Origin: Eubacteriaceae bacterium CHKCI004
GTDB lineage: Bacteria > Bacillota > Clostridia > Lachnospirales > Lachnospiraceae
DNA length: 64,000 bases
Reading direction: 5' to 3'
Assembly (NCBI GenBank): GCA_900016875.1
Contig: FCNR01000055.1
Location: 1 to 64,000 of the forward strand
The translations under genes were made by a program, and so were the position numbers. Below the pieces are notes generated by a model. The model ran no database searches and was not told the origin of the DNA. It saw only the letters and a program-made list of their open reading frames with translations. Shown piece by piece: positions 34,689 through 42,969 of the stretch; the first letter of the stretch is position 1; each line of letters begins with the position of its first letter.

Positions 34689-36302
34689 ATGAAAAAGATA
34701 ATGCATACGATGAGAAAATATGGAGTATTCATGGCATTTCTTCTTGCGTTTACCATGGTATTTGGGGTGGTATCCAATGTGCAGGCAGAGGAAGATGACA
34801 CAAGGGACATCGGACAGATTAAAGATGTGTATGATCCGAAAGCACCGGGAAGTATCACGGTGACACTCCCTGACCTGGAAGGGGCAGAAAGTAAAGAAGA
34901 CGTACAGATCAATCTTTATAAAGTGGGAGACTTGGATGTAGATAATGGATATTTTAATTTTACTTTGACAGACGACTTCGAAGGAGTAGAGGTTGATCTA
35001 AACGATATGTCGGATGCAGGAGACAATGAAGCGACAGCTAAAAAACTGGCAGATAAAGTAAAAGAGGATTCTATAGAAGCTTTAGAAAGTGCCTGGACAG
35101 ATGAAGAGGGCGAAGTAACATTTGCTGATCTGGAGCAGGGCATGTATATGGTGTCCCAGGGAACTACAAACGCATACGGATCGTTTAGTGCGTTTGTCAT
35201 GCCTGTGCCTTATGCCAATGAAACCGGCTGGGTGTATGATATCACGATCACACCGAAGGCGAGTATCGTAACGACCCAGGGACGTATTGATGTCACAAAG
35301 ATGGTAAAAGGTATCTATGATGGAAACCTGCAGGATGTGCACACAGAAAATGCTACTTATTATATCGGGTTGTTTTTAGATGAAAACGGGACAAGACCAT
35401 ACCGTGGTCAGGGCGGTATCAAAGCCGTGAATATCATCGATGGGAACAGCGCAACGGTCAGCTTTGATAATGTCCCGATCTCTGATCAGCCGTATTATGT
35501 TTTTGAGACAACGCAGGACGGCACACCGATAGAATATATGAAACAGCAGGGCACGGAAAACGGTTTCTACTGTATGGCAGGTGAAGTCCTTGGTGCGGAG
35601 GGGCATGATACAGCGCCGGTGATCATTATGGAGAATGAGCCGGATGGTATTGGAGATGCCACCATCAGTAACGTATATTCTGATCTGCCGGATGGTTACT
35701 ATTACACCGGTGATATCACGATCACAAAAAGTGTAAGAGATGGCAATGACATCATAGCGACCGATTATACTTTCTATGCCGGTATTTTTGCACAGGATGC
35801 ACAGGGAAATGTCAGTGCGAACCCAACGGAGATCGTGAAGTTAAATAACAACGGTTCTGTGACAGTGGAAGTCCCTCTGGGTGGTACAGACGGAACGGAG
35901 CCGATCACTTACGTTGTGCGGGAGACCAATGAAAATGGTGTTCCGGTCAGCCAGGACAGTACTTTCCCATATACGGTGTCAGGAGAAGGAGAAGTGAACC
36001 TGTCAATGGACCAGACCGAAGCAACGGTGAACATCGTCAACAGCCTTGGCACTGCTGACGGCTACTATCAGGAACCGTCCACCCAGGCGCCGACCGATCC
36101 AAACGCCGGCAATAACAACAATAACAACAGCACGGACAGAAACAGCAGCAACAGAAACACATCCAGCGGAACCAACCGCAGCTCCCGTTCCTCCAGGACC
36201 GGAGACGACAACCAGATTCTGCTGTACGGCGGACTGCTGGCAGCGGCAGTGATCGTCGGCGGCGTGGTTGTGGCGCGCAGAAGAAGACGCACGAACGGAT
36301 AA
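34689..36302 (+). CDS. SpaA-type pilin-like surface protein with atypical sorting signal
   Basis: 537 residues. Signal peptide (~1-33, cut after VQA), an N-terminal Cna-like domain (GSITVTLPDLEGAESKEDVQ...), then two longer domains that begin with paired strands (GRIDVTKMVKGI and GDITITKSVRDG) containing AxYYIGLFLDENG and TFYAGIFAQDAQG, which resemble each other. An Asn/Ser/Thr-rich linker precedes the anchor. The sorting motif is SSRTGDD, lacking LP, followed by a membrane helix and RRRRRTNG. It is probably the base or minor pilin. The ribosome site is AAAAGGAGG. Last gene of the pilus operon. Confidence 0.8.
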   Translation: MKKIMHTMRKYGVFMAFLLAFTMVFGVVSNVQAEEDDTRDIGQIKDVYDPKAPGSITVTLPDLEGAESKEDVQINLYKVGDLDVDNGYFNFTLTDDFEGVEVDLNDMSDAGDNEATAKKLADKVKEDSIEALESAWTDEEGEVTFADLEQGMYMVSQGTTNAYGSFSAFVMPVPYANETGWVYDITITPKASIVTTQGRIDVTKMVKGIYDGNLQDVHTENATYYIGLFLDENGTRPYRGQGGIKAVNIIDGNSATVSFDNVPISDQPYYVFETTQDGTPIEYMKQQGTENGFYCMAGEVLGAEGHDTAPVIIMENEPDGIGDATISNVYSDLPDGYYYTGDITITKSVRDGNDIIATDYTFYAGIFAQDAQGNVSANPTEIVKLNNNGSVTVEVPLGGTDGTEPITYVVRETNENGVPVSQDSTFPYTVSGEGEVNLSMDQTEATVNIVNSLGTADGYYQEPSTQAPTDPNAGNNNNNNSTDRNSSNRNTSSGTNRSSRSSRTGDDNQILLYGGLLAAAVIVGGVVVARRRRRTNG

Positions 36303-36360
36303 AGATTGGATGCGTGTACGCTGATACATTTATAATAAAATGAACTGTTACAAATGGAGA

Positions 36361-36398
36361 GCCCCCGGTGGTCTGATGAGAGACTGCCGGGGGCTTTC
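36361..36398 (+). terminator. Terminator of the pilus locus
   Basis: Stem GCCCCCGG/CCGGGGGC with an 18-base loop followed by TTTCTCT. The ~200 bases from here to 36598 contain a TATAAT box at 36504-36509 and no gene. Confidence 0.75.
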
Positions 36399-36598
36399 TC
36401 TGTGGGAAGATGTCATGCAGGTGTTATCAAAGAGCAAATGTGGAGCTGCTTTTGGGCAAAGCAATTTTTTTAAAAAATATAGGAAATTCTTTATATTTTG
36501 TGATATAATACAAAAAAGATAATTAATATAGAATTAGCCAGGGAGCATTATCCCGGCGGGTACACTACCTGAAACGGGAGAAGGGAGGAATCGGAGAG

Positions 36599-36799
36599 AT
36601 GTGTGAATATTCAGAGAGAATTTTTAATGGTGGAAGAAAAGAGGGGCGCCAAGAAGGCCGGCGCGAGATGCAGGATGAAATCCTGAGAATGATTGCCGGA
36701 GTGAGCAGACAGGGAAGCGCAGAAGATGTGATAAACGAGATTATCAACAAGATACATAGCGAAGGAAAAATGAGAGAAGAAAGCGATGGTATATTATGA
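36599..36799 (+). CDS. Short hypothetical protein resembling the Rpn nuclease tail
   Basis: 66 residues. The charged repeat RKEGRQEGRREMQDE followed by a helical C-terminus resembles the C-terminal tail of Rpn-type (PD-(D/E)XK) transposase-like proteins, but no nuclease domain is present. The ATG is preceded by GGGAGGAAT, so it may be translated rather than a decayed remnant. Its stop overlaps the hisA start by 4 bases (ATGA), implying translational coupling. Family assignment is weak. Confidence 0.5.
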   Translation: MCEYSERIFNGGRKEGRQEGRREMQDEILRMIAGVSRQGSAEDVINEIINKIHSEGKMREESDGIL

Positions 36800-37581
36800 G
36801 ATTCAGACCATGTATAGATATTCACAACGGAAAAGTAAAGCAGATTGTGGGCGGCAGCCTTCTGGATAAAGGGGACTATGCGGAGGATAATTTTGTCTCG
36901 GAGAAGGACGGCGATTATTATGCGGCCCTGTATCGGGACGCCGGTTTGACCGGCGGGCACATTATCCTCCTGAATCCTGCGGGAAGCCCGTATTATGAAG
37001 AGGATGTTCGGCAGGCATGCCTGGCTCTGTCAGCTTATCCGGGAGGGCTGCAGATTGGCGGAGGAATGAATAATGAAAACGCGGCCTTTTTTCTGGAGCA
37101 GGGGGCGTCGCATATTATTGTGACTTCTTTTGTATTTCGGGATGGGATGATTAACTATGAGAATTTAAAGAAAATAGTCAAGGTGACAGGCAGGGAACGG
37201 CTTGTTCTTGACCTGAGCTGCCGGCGGAGAGACGACGCCTACTATATCGTCACAGATCGGTGGCAGAAGTTCACTGATGTGAAGCTCACCGAGGAGGTGC
37301 TGGATGAACTGTCCGGATACTGCGATGAGTTCCTCATTCATGCTGTAGATGTGGAAGGAAAGGCCGGTGGAATCGAGAAGGACATCGCGGCCCTTCTTGG
37401 CGGCTGGGACGGTATTCCGGTTACTTACGCCGGCGGCGTAGGCACCATGGAAGACCTGCGCCAGTTGAAAAGCCTGGGCCGGGGCAAGGTGGATGTGACC
37501 ATCGGAAGTGCACTGGATTTATTTGGCGGGGCGCTGCGATTTGAGGATGTGCTGGAGGAGATAGGGAGAGATTATCGGTAA
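36796..37581 (+). CDS. hisA: Phosphoribosylformimino-AICAR-P isomerase, eukaryotic type
   Basis: 261 residues. MRFRPCIDIHNGKVKQIVGG, LQIGGGMN, VLDLSCRRRDDAYYIVTDRWQKFTD and VTYAGGVGTMEDL are features of the eukaryotic-like HisA (fungal HIS6 type) rather than the standard bacterial enzyme. It catalyses the fourth histidine step, opening of the ProFAR ring. No other his gene is near, so it is an orphan. It starts at ATG 36796, overlapping the upstream small ORF. The GC-rich codon use of the rest of the window begins around here. Confidence 0.88.
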   Translation: MRFRPCIDIHNGKVKQIVGGSLLDKGDYAEDNFVSEKDGDYYAALYRDAGLTGGHIILLNPAGSPYYEEDVRQACLALSAYPGGLQIGGGMNNENAAFFLEQGASHIIVTSFVFRDGMINYENLKKIVKVTGRERLVLDLSCRRRDDAYYIVTDRWQKFTDVKLTEEVLDELSGYCDEFLIHAVDVEGKAGGIEKDIAALLGGWDGIPVTYAGGVGTMEDLRQLKSLGRGKVDVTIGSALDLFGGALRFEDVLEEIGRDYR

Positions 37582-37592
37582 AGTGCAATGAG

Positions 37593-37688
37593 TAAGAAGT
37601 TATTCGAGGTGGTAAATTTCGTTGCAATCATGCACCCTTTGGGTTAAAAGAGATGCAGGAGAGGCGACGCCTGCCGAATAACTTCTTA
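37593..37688. repeat. Long-range inverted repeat, possible structured element
   Basis: TAAGAAGTTATTCG (37593-37606) and its perfect complement (37675-37688) enclose 68 bases that contain a smaller GCAGG/CCTGC stem (37655-37674). Outside the arms TGCAA and TTGCA could extend the pairing. It could be a structured RNA, a small non-autonomous mobile element, or the terminator of hisA; no T run of note follows. Confidence 0.55.
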
Positions 37689-37730
37689 TTTTGCAAATCA
37701 AATTAAAAAACTTGACAAGAACTAATAAAA

Positions 37731-37871
37731 GTGATTAATAAAGGTGGACTTCCAAAAAGACAATTAAAATTTGTTCTTGCGTGGGCGGAGATTCATAAAG
37801 ACGAGCTCATGCAAAACTGGGAGTTGGCAAAAGAAAACAAACCATTGAACAGGATAAACCCGTTGATATAA
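37731..37871 (+). pseudogene. Truncated DUF4160 gene (C-terminal end only)
   Basis: The frame from the GTG at 37731 to the stop at 37869-37871 encodes 46 residues (GGLPKRQLKFVLAWAEIHKDEL, NWELA, INPL) that match the C-terminal part of DUF4160 proteins. The N-terminal half is missing: a stop lies at 37713 and the inverted repeat precedes it. It is followed by a DUF2442 gene, the usual partner of DUF4160 genes. Truncation next to the repeat suggests that the 5' part was lost by insertion or deletion. Confidence 0.65.
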
Positions 37872-37888
37872 TAAAAGGGGGATTATTT

Positions 37889-38206
37889 ATGAAAAGTGAT
37901 AATTTAGATTTTTTCCCTGAAGTATTTCAGGCAGTAGCTGGAAAAAATTTCACTGTTTATGCTTACATGAATGACGGTCAGGTGAGACTTTACGACATGA
38001 AGCCAGTGATAAAACGAGGTGGAGTTTTTAAAGTTCTGGAAAATGAAAATATATTTCGGGAGAAATTAACAGTATTAAATAATTCTATTGCGTGGGATCT
38101 TTCTGGAGATAGAGATGAAAGTAGATGTATAGATATTGACCCATTTCAAGTGTTTCACAGTCCTATTGTTAACGATTTTCCAGAGGATGCCCCCGATGCT
38201 GAATGA
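37889..38206 (+). CDS. DUF2442 family protein
   Basis: 105 residues with the DUF2442 pattern: an FPEVFQAVAGKNFTVYAYMNDGQVRLYDMKPVI beta-rich start, GGVFKVLENENIF, then IAWDLSGDRDESRCIDIDPFQVF. DUF4160-DUF2442 pairs recur in bacteria and have been suggested to act like toxin-antitoxin pairs; here the DUF4160 partner is cut. The ribosome site AAAGGGGG precedes the ATG. Base use is AT-rich, unlike the genes that follow. Confidence 0.8.
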   Translation: MKSDNLDFFPEVFQAVAGKNFTVYAYMNDGQVRLYDMKPVIKRGGVFKVLENENIFREKLTVLNNSIAWDLSGDRDESRCIDIDPFQVFHSPIVNDFPEDAPDAE

Positions 38207-38260
38207 AATGGAAACTATAGCTGAAGCAAAAGCAGACATATAATTACCGTTACAAAACTT

Positions 38261-38291
38261 TCAGGGGAGATATTTGCGTCTCCCCATTCTA
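38261..38291. terminator. Hairpin between convergent DUF2442 and cbiG
   Basis: GGGGAGA (38264-38270) pairs with TCTCCCC (38279-38285), followed by ATTCTATTTT. Convergent genes end on both sides, so it may terminate in both directions. Confidence 0.5.
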
Positions 38292-38363
38292 TTTTGTCCG
38301 TTTTTTATTATTTTATATTGTCTATGTCAACATGTATCTGCATTTGTCTGTACTGATATCCGT

Positions 38364-39434
38364 CTATTTCCCTTCACTCTGACACAACGCCACGGTTATC
38401 CCTTTATATTTCACTTTGTCCCGCAGGATGCGCCCTTTGCCTGAGGCCAGATAGGCGCTGGCGGTGGAGACGGAGAGAACGCCGGTCTGCTCTGCCACGA
38501 AGTTCGAGGTCTGGATACCGAGGGTCTGGATATCCAGCGCTTCGATGTCGGCGGTGGAGATGATCTCCACGGGAACGCCCAGGTGTTCGGCAGTGGCGAT
38601 GATGCCGGGTTCGTTGGCTTTCAGCGGGATGGTGCTGATACATTTGAGTGCGAGAGGGCTTATGCCCTCTTTTTTTAATGTCGTAAGCAGGGCTTCTTCG
38701 ATGGAAGCGGCGTCCATGTGTCGTTTGCAGCCGATGCCGGCGCAGATGGTTCGGGGCCGGAGATAGAGGACAGGGAATGGCGGCGCGGACGGGAAGGTGA
38801 AACCTTCGTCGATGACGACAGTGGGCAGGTTTGCCTCATCCGTGCAGTTTGCCTCCTTAACAGTAAGAATCTGTATTTTCCCGGCGGTGCTATGTCCCCC
38901 AGACCCGGAATTGTGCCCGGCGGCGGCAGGCGCGCCGACTGTCAGCTCCTTGTACTTCCCATCCGTGATCACGCGGATGGGCTGTCCGTCCAGAAGCGCG
39001 CCGCTGATGTGTTTGAGCTGTCCGATGTTCTCGATGGCCATGTGGTGTTTTTTGGCGAAGGTGTCGAAGGACAGTTCGCCGGCCACGTCGGTGGCGGTGG
39101 TGATAACGGCTTCGCCTCCGGAGATGGCGGCCATTTCACGGGCCAGGTCGTTGGCGCCGCCCAGGTGGCCGGACAGCAGGCTGATGGCGTAGCGGCCTTT
39201 CTGGTCCAGGACTACGACGCCCGGGTCGCTGGTCTTGTGGATGATCAGCGGAGCCAGGATGCGGACAACGATGCCCGTTGCCATGATGCAGACCAGATAG
39301 TCGTATTTGTGAAAGGCTTCCTGCAGGTTCGCCTTGAAGTTTTCTTTATTATAGAGGTCGCCGGGGTGGGAGGCTGCCAGTCTGCGGGCCAGCTGTTCGC
39401 CTTCGCCGGTAAGATAAAAGTATGCGGTTGACAT
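38364..39434 (-). CDS. cbiG: Cobalt-precorrin-5A hydrolase
   Basis: 356 residues. Opens the lactone ring of cobalt-precorrin-5A, releasing acetaldehyde, in anaerobic cobalamin synthesis. Recognised by MGTGIVVRILAPLI-type N-terminal motif (ICIMATGIVVRILAP), KTSDPGVVVLDQKGRYAISLLSGHLGGAN and the C-terminal CAGIGCKR and STIPLKANEPGI. ATG at 39434 with AGGAGGG upstream; a further upstream frame extension lacks a ribosome site. It is the only cobalamin gene on the minus strand in this window, 75 bases behind a LysR regulator. The rest of the pathway is divergent from hemL on. Confidence 0.93.
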   Translation of the reverse strand: MSTAYFYLTGEGEQLARRLAASHPGDLYNKENFKANLQEAFHKYDYLVCIMATGIVVRILAPLIIHKTSDPGVVVLDQKGRYAISLLSGHLGGANDLAREMAAISGGEAVITTATDVAGELSFDTFAKKHHMAIENIGQLKHISGALLDGQPIRVITDGKYKELTVGAPAAAGHNSGSGGHSTAGKIQILTVKEANCTDEANLPTVVIDEGFTFPSAPPFPVLYLRPRTICAGIGCKRHMDAASIEEALLTTLKKEGISPLALKCISTIPLKANEPGIIATAEHLGVPVEIISTADIEALDIQTLGIQTSNFVAEQTGVLSVSTASAYLASGKGRILRDKVKYKGITVALCQSEGK

Positions 39435-39508
39435 ATGGATGTCCCTCCTGTTTTTTGTGATGTTTGTGAAACCCGATATGCTGTAAAATAACGCTCTGCT
39501 CCGAAGTG

Positions 39509-40408
39509 TCACCCTTTCAGCAGCGTCTTCTGCGTGATATAGTCGATGAATTGCCGGGCTGTCTCGTCTGGCGTGATGTCCGCGGGGGTGACCAGATGGG
39601 TCTCTATGGTCAGTTCCGGGTATTTTTCGTATTCGCTGGCGGCAAAAGGAACGAAGGCCACTTCCGGGAAGGAATAATACTGGAACATGCGGCGGGAGGC
39701 GAAGCCGACGAGGGAGGAGCCGTGGAGGATGTGCAGAAATTCGTTGATGCCTGTGGTGTCCTGCACCTGGCAGGAGACTCCCTTTTTGACCGCCTGTTTC
39801 AGAATAAATGTGTTGAAGTCTTCCATGCTGTCCAGGAGCAGCAGGTTCTGGCTGTGAAGCTCGGGCAGACGGACATTCCCTTTCAGGGCCAGAGGGTGGC
39901 GTTTGTCCATGACCAGATGAACCGGTTCCCGGTGAAGCAAATGTACAGAGGTCAGTGTTTCGGGAATCGGGGCCTGCATGAAGGCCACGTCTGCGTGCTG
40001 GTAGAGCAGCTGCTCCGGAATGTCGTGGTTGTTCTTCTCCTGGTAGCGGATCTCCGACTGCGGGTAGGAGGCCCGGTAGCCGGAAAGAAAGTCCTTTCGG
40101 CAGGACAGGGCGAAGCCGTGGTAGGCGGCGATTTTCAGCACCCGGTTCTGCCGGATGTTGTCGATGGCCAGCAGAAGCTCGTGGTAGGAATTGGCGATTT
40201 TATTAAAATGCTGAAACAGAAAATCGGCCTCTCTGGTGGGCTCCACGCCGGAGGTGTGGCGGTCGAACAGAGAAAAGCCCAGCTCTTCCTCCAGGCGGCT
40301 CACGGACTTGCTCAGTCCCTGCTGTGATATGTACAGATTTTTGCTGGCCTTTGTGATGTTAAGATCCTTATAAAGCTGTATAAAATACTGAATTTGTCGT
40401 AACTCCAT
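39509..40408 (-). CDS. LysR-family transcriptional regulator
   Basis: 299 residues. N-terminal winged helix-turn-helix MELRQIQYFIQLYKDLNITKAS with ISQQGLSKSVSRLEEELG, then the periplasmic-binding-type effector domain (LPELHSQNLLLLDSME, SSLVGFASRRM). The ribosome site AGGAGAAGG is good. It is transcribed towards cbiG (75 bases downstream) and is divergent from hemL across a ~390-base region, so it may control both arms. The effector is unknown; a tetrapyrrole intermediate or cobalt would be guesses. Confidence 0.9.
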   Translation of the reverse strand: MELRQIQYFIQLYKDLNITKASKNLYISQQGLSKSVSRLEEELGFSLFDRHTSGVEPTREADFLFQHFNKIANSYHELLLAIDNIRQNRVLKIAAYHGFALSCRKDFLSGYRASYPQSEIRYQEKNNHDIPEQLLYQHADVAFMQAPIPETLTSVHLLHREPVHLVMDKRHPLALKGNVRLPELHSQNLLLLDSMEDFNTFILKQAVKKGVSCQVQDTTGINEFLHILHGSSLVGFASRRMFQYYSFPEVAFVPFAASEYEKYPELTIETHLVTPADITPDETARQFIDYITQKTLLKG

Positions 40409-40799
40409 GATCCTTCTCCTGGTCTGAGATACATTTGCTGCCTCGGCAGGCAGTCTCAGAGTCTTATTCTTTTATCATGATATATGGAACAGAGACAGGT
40501 GTCAAGGGTGAGGAGAACTGTATTTTTCTGTCTTAGCGAGAGGAAAAATATTCCGGGAAAAAGTGGGAAATCAGGCATTTAATATAAAAAACTCGGAGAA
40601 TTTTGGTAAAAATATAGGGAAAATAAATCAGAACAATTTTTTTTGCGGTAGAATGATACTTTTTTGACTGTCAAAATGAAAAACTACCTTTAGCCCGGAT
40701 AAGATTCATGATATACTAGGAAAAGCGTTTAAAATGAACTGGTATTCTGCCGGAAATGTATCGGCGGCAGTCATAAATATTAAAAAGGAGGTTGTAGAA
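40409..40799 (+). promoter_or_regulatory. Divergent regulatory region before hemL
   Basis: About 390 bases hold a hemL promoter: TTTAGC (near 40691), a 17-base spacer and TATACT (40714-40719), with an additional TTGACT further upstream. LysR-type binding motifs (T-N11-A) are too loose to assign by eye. I see no cobalamin riboswitch B12-box here. Confidence 0.45.
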
Positions 40800-42074
40800 T
40801 TGAATACAACAAAGTCAGAGGAGCTTTATAAGATTGCGTTGGATTTGATGCCGGGCGGTGTGAATTCACCGGTGCGTGCGTTTGGTTCCGTGGGAAGGAA
40901 TCCATTGTTTATCGATCATGCCAAGGGCGCGTATGTCTGGGATGTGGACGGCAATCAATATATAGATTATGTGTGTTCCTGGGGCCCTGGTATTCTGGGA
41001 CATGCCCATCCGGAAGTGATTGAAGCGGTGGTGAAGGCCTGCTATGACGGACTGACCTTCGGCGCGCCGACCGGCAAGGAGAATACTCTTGCGGCCATGA
41101 TCCGGGAGCTGATTCCGTCCATGGAGATGGTGCGGATGGTCAACTCCGGCACCGAGGCGACCATGAGCGCCATCCGTGCAGCGAGAGGTTATACCGGAAG
41201 AGATAAGATCATCAAGTTCAAAGGCTGTTATCACGGACATTCCGACGGCCTTTTAGTGCAGGCAGGCTCTGCTGCGCTCACCCAGTCCGTGCCGGACAGC
41301 GCCGGCGTTCCGGCGTCCTTTGCACAGCAGACGCTGGTGGCTCTCTATAATGACAGAGATTCTGTCCGGGAGCTGTTTGAGAATAATAAAGATCAGATTG
41401 CCGCTCTTATCGTGGAGCCGGTGGCTGCCAACATGGGTGTGGTTCTGCCGGAGGAAGGATTCCTGCAGTTCCTGCGGGAGATCACTGAGGAGAACGGAGC
41501 AGTCCTGATTTTTGACGAGGTTATCACGGGATTCCGTCTGGGTATCGGCGGCGCGCAGCAGTGGTTCGGCGTGAAGCCGGATATGACCACACTGGGCAAG
41601 ATCGTTGGCGGCGGCATGCCGATGGCAGTGTACGGCGGTAAGAAAGAGATCATGCAGAAGGTGGCGCCGACCGGCAAAGTATATCAGGCGGGCACGCTGT
41701 CCGGCAACCCGATTGCTACTACGGCGGGCATCAAGACCCTGGAGCTGCTCCGGGATAACCCGTCCATCTACGACAGAATCGAGGCCAACACGAAGAAACT
41801 GGCGGCGGCTTACAAGACAAGAGCGGAGAAGTTCGGTCTGAAAATGCACATCAACCAGATCGGTTCTCTCATGTGCGCGTTCTTCACCGATGAAAATGTA
41901 AAGGATTACGCCGGAGCGCTGTCATCTGACACGAAGGCCTACGCCGATTACTTTAACTACATGCTGAACAACGGCATCTACGTGGCGCCGTCTCAGTTTG
42001 AGGCCATGTTTATTTCCGGCGCACATTCCGACGAGGATATCCAGAAGACTATCGATGTACTGCTGGCGGAATAG
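40800..42074 (+). CDS. hemL: Glutamate-1-semialdehyde 2,1-aminomutase
   Basis: Turns glutamate-1-semialdehyde into 5-aminolevulinate, the second step of the C5 route. 424 residues from a TTG start at 40800, chosen because AAAGGAGG sits just upstream; an in-frame ATG at 40734 would give an atypical N-terminal extension. PLP-binding Lys267 lies in TLGKIVGGGMP, preceded by IFDEVITGFR and followed by TGKVYQAGTLSGNP. It begins the plus-strand tetrapyrrole operon and its partner hemA lies two genes later. Confidence 0.95.
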   Translation: MNTTKSEELYKIALDLMPGGVNSPVRAFGSVGRNPLFIDHAKGAYVWDVDGNQYIDYVCSWGPGILGHAHPEVIEAVVKACYDGLTFGAPTGKENTLAAMIRELIPSMEMVRMVNSGTEATMSAIRAARGYTGRDKIIKFKGCYHGHSDGLLVQAGSAALTQSVPDSAGVPASFAQQTLVALYNDRDSVRELFENNKDQIAALIVEPVAANMGVVLPEEGFLQFLREITEENGAVLIFDEVITGFRLGIGGAQQWFGVKPDMTTLGKIVGGGMPMAVYGGKKEIMQKVAPTGKVYQAGTLSGNPIATTAGIKTLELLRDNPSIYDRIEANTKKLAAAYKTRAEKFGLKMHINQIGSLMCAFFTDENVKDYAGALSSDTKAYADYFNYMLNNGIYVAPSQFEAMFISGAHSDEDIQKTIDVLLAE

Positions 42075-42151
42075 GCGGCAGCCTGCGGCATCAGGCCGGA
42101 ATGGCCTTTATCAATTAAGAGAAATACCTGTAGAAAAGGAGAATAGAGAGA

Positions 42152-42904
42152 ATGGTACATTTTATAGGAGCCGGTCCTGGGGATCCGGAATTACTGACAT
42201 TAAAGGGAAAGAGACTCATTGACCAGGCGGATGTGATCATTTACGCGGGTTCCCTTGTAAATAAAGAGGTTCTTGCGGGAGCGAAAGAGGGAGCGAAGAT
42301 TTACAACAGCGCTACCATGACGCTGGAAGAAGTCATCGACGTGATGAAGGACGCCGACGCTAAGGGGCTTGACGTGGCGAGAGTCCACACCGGCGACCCG
42401 GCGATTTTCGGCGCGCACCGGGAGCAGATGGATGAACTGGAACGTCTGGGCATTGAGTACGAGGTGATTCCGGGAGTCAGCTCATTTCTTGCGACAGCGG
42501 CAGCATTAAAGAAAGAGTATACTCTTCCGGGCGTGTCCCAGACGGTTATTCTCACCAGAATGGAAGGAAGAACGCCGATGCCTCCGAAGGAGAAGCTTCG
42601 GGATCTGGCAAAACATAATTCCACGATGATCATTTTCCTGAGTGTCGGCATGATCGATCAGCTGGCGGAGACTCTCCGGGAGGAATATCGCGAAGATACG
42701 CCGGTGGCGGTTGTGTACAAGGCGTCCTGGGAAGATCAGAAGATTGTCATCGGCAATCTGACCAACATCGCGGAAAAGGTAAAAGAAGCGGGCATCACCA
42801 AGACCGCCCTCACCGTGGTGGGAGATTTCCTTGGGGATGAGTACGAACTGTCCAAACTGTACGACAAAACATTTACACATGAGTTCAGGAAAGCAAAGGA
42901 ATAA
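42152..42904 (+). CDS. cbiF: Cobalt-precorrin-4 C11-methyltransferase
   Basis: 250 residues of the SAM-dependent tetrapyrrole methylase family: VHFIGAGPGDPELLTLKG at the start, VHTGDPAIFGAHREQ and the PGVSSFLATAAALKKEYTLPGVSQTVILTR segment, all diagnostic of CbiF/CobM. It methylates C11 of cobalt-precorrin-4. The ribosome site AAAAGGAGAA precedes the ATG. Lies between hemL and hemA, showing that haem-precursor and cobalamin genes are mixed in one operon. Confidence 0.94.
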   Translation: MVHFIGAGPGDPELLTLKGKRLIDQADVIIYAGSLVNKEVLAGAKEGAKIYNSATMTLEEVIDVMKDADAKGLDVARVHTGDPAIFGAHREQMDELERLGIEYEVIPGVSSFLATAAALKKEYTLPGVSQTVILTRMEGRTPMPPKEKLRDLAKHNSTMIIFLSVGMIDQLAETLREEYREDTPVAVVYKASWEDQKIVIGNLTNIAEKVKEAGITKTALTVVGDFLGDEYELSKLYDKTFTHEFRKAKE

Positions 42905-42969
42905 GTTTGGAAGTGAGCTTCCAAATCTACCATTATTAACGCAGCAAATGCGTCAGGAAAGAGGAAAAA

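Noticed and set aside
38718-39431. Plus-strand 237-codon ORF opposite cbiG
   Set aside because: A GC-rich shadow; the minus-strand frame matches CbiG along its full length.
40409-40799. Cobalamin riboswitch before hemL or cbiG
   Set aside because: No GCCACTG-type B12 box or linked leader fold was found on either strand.
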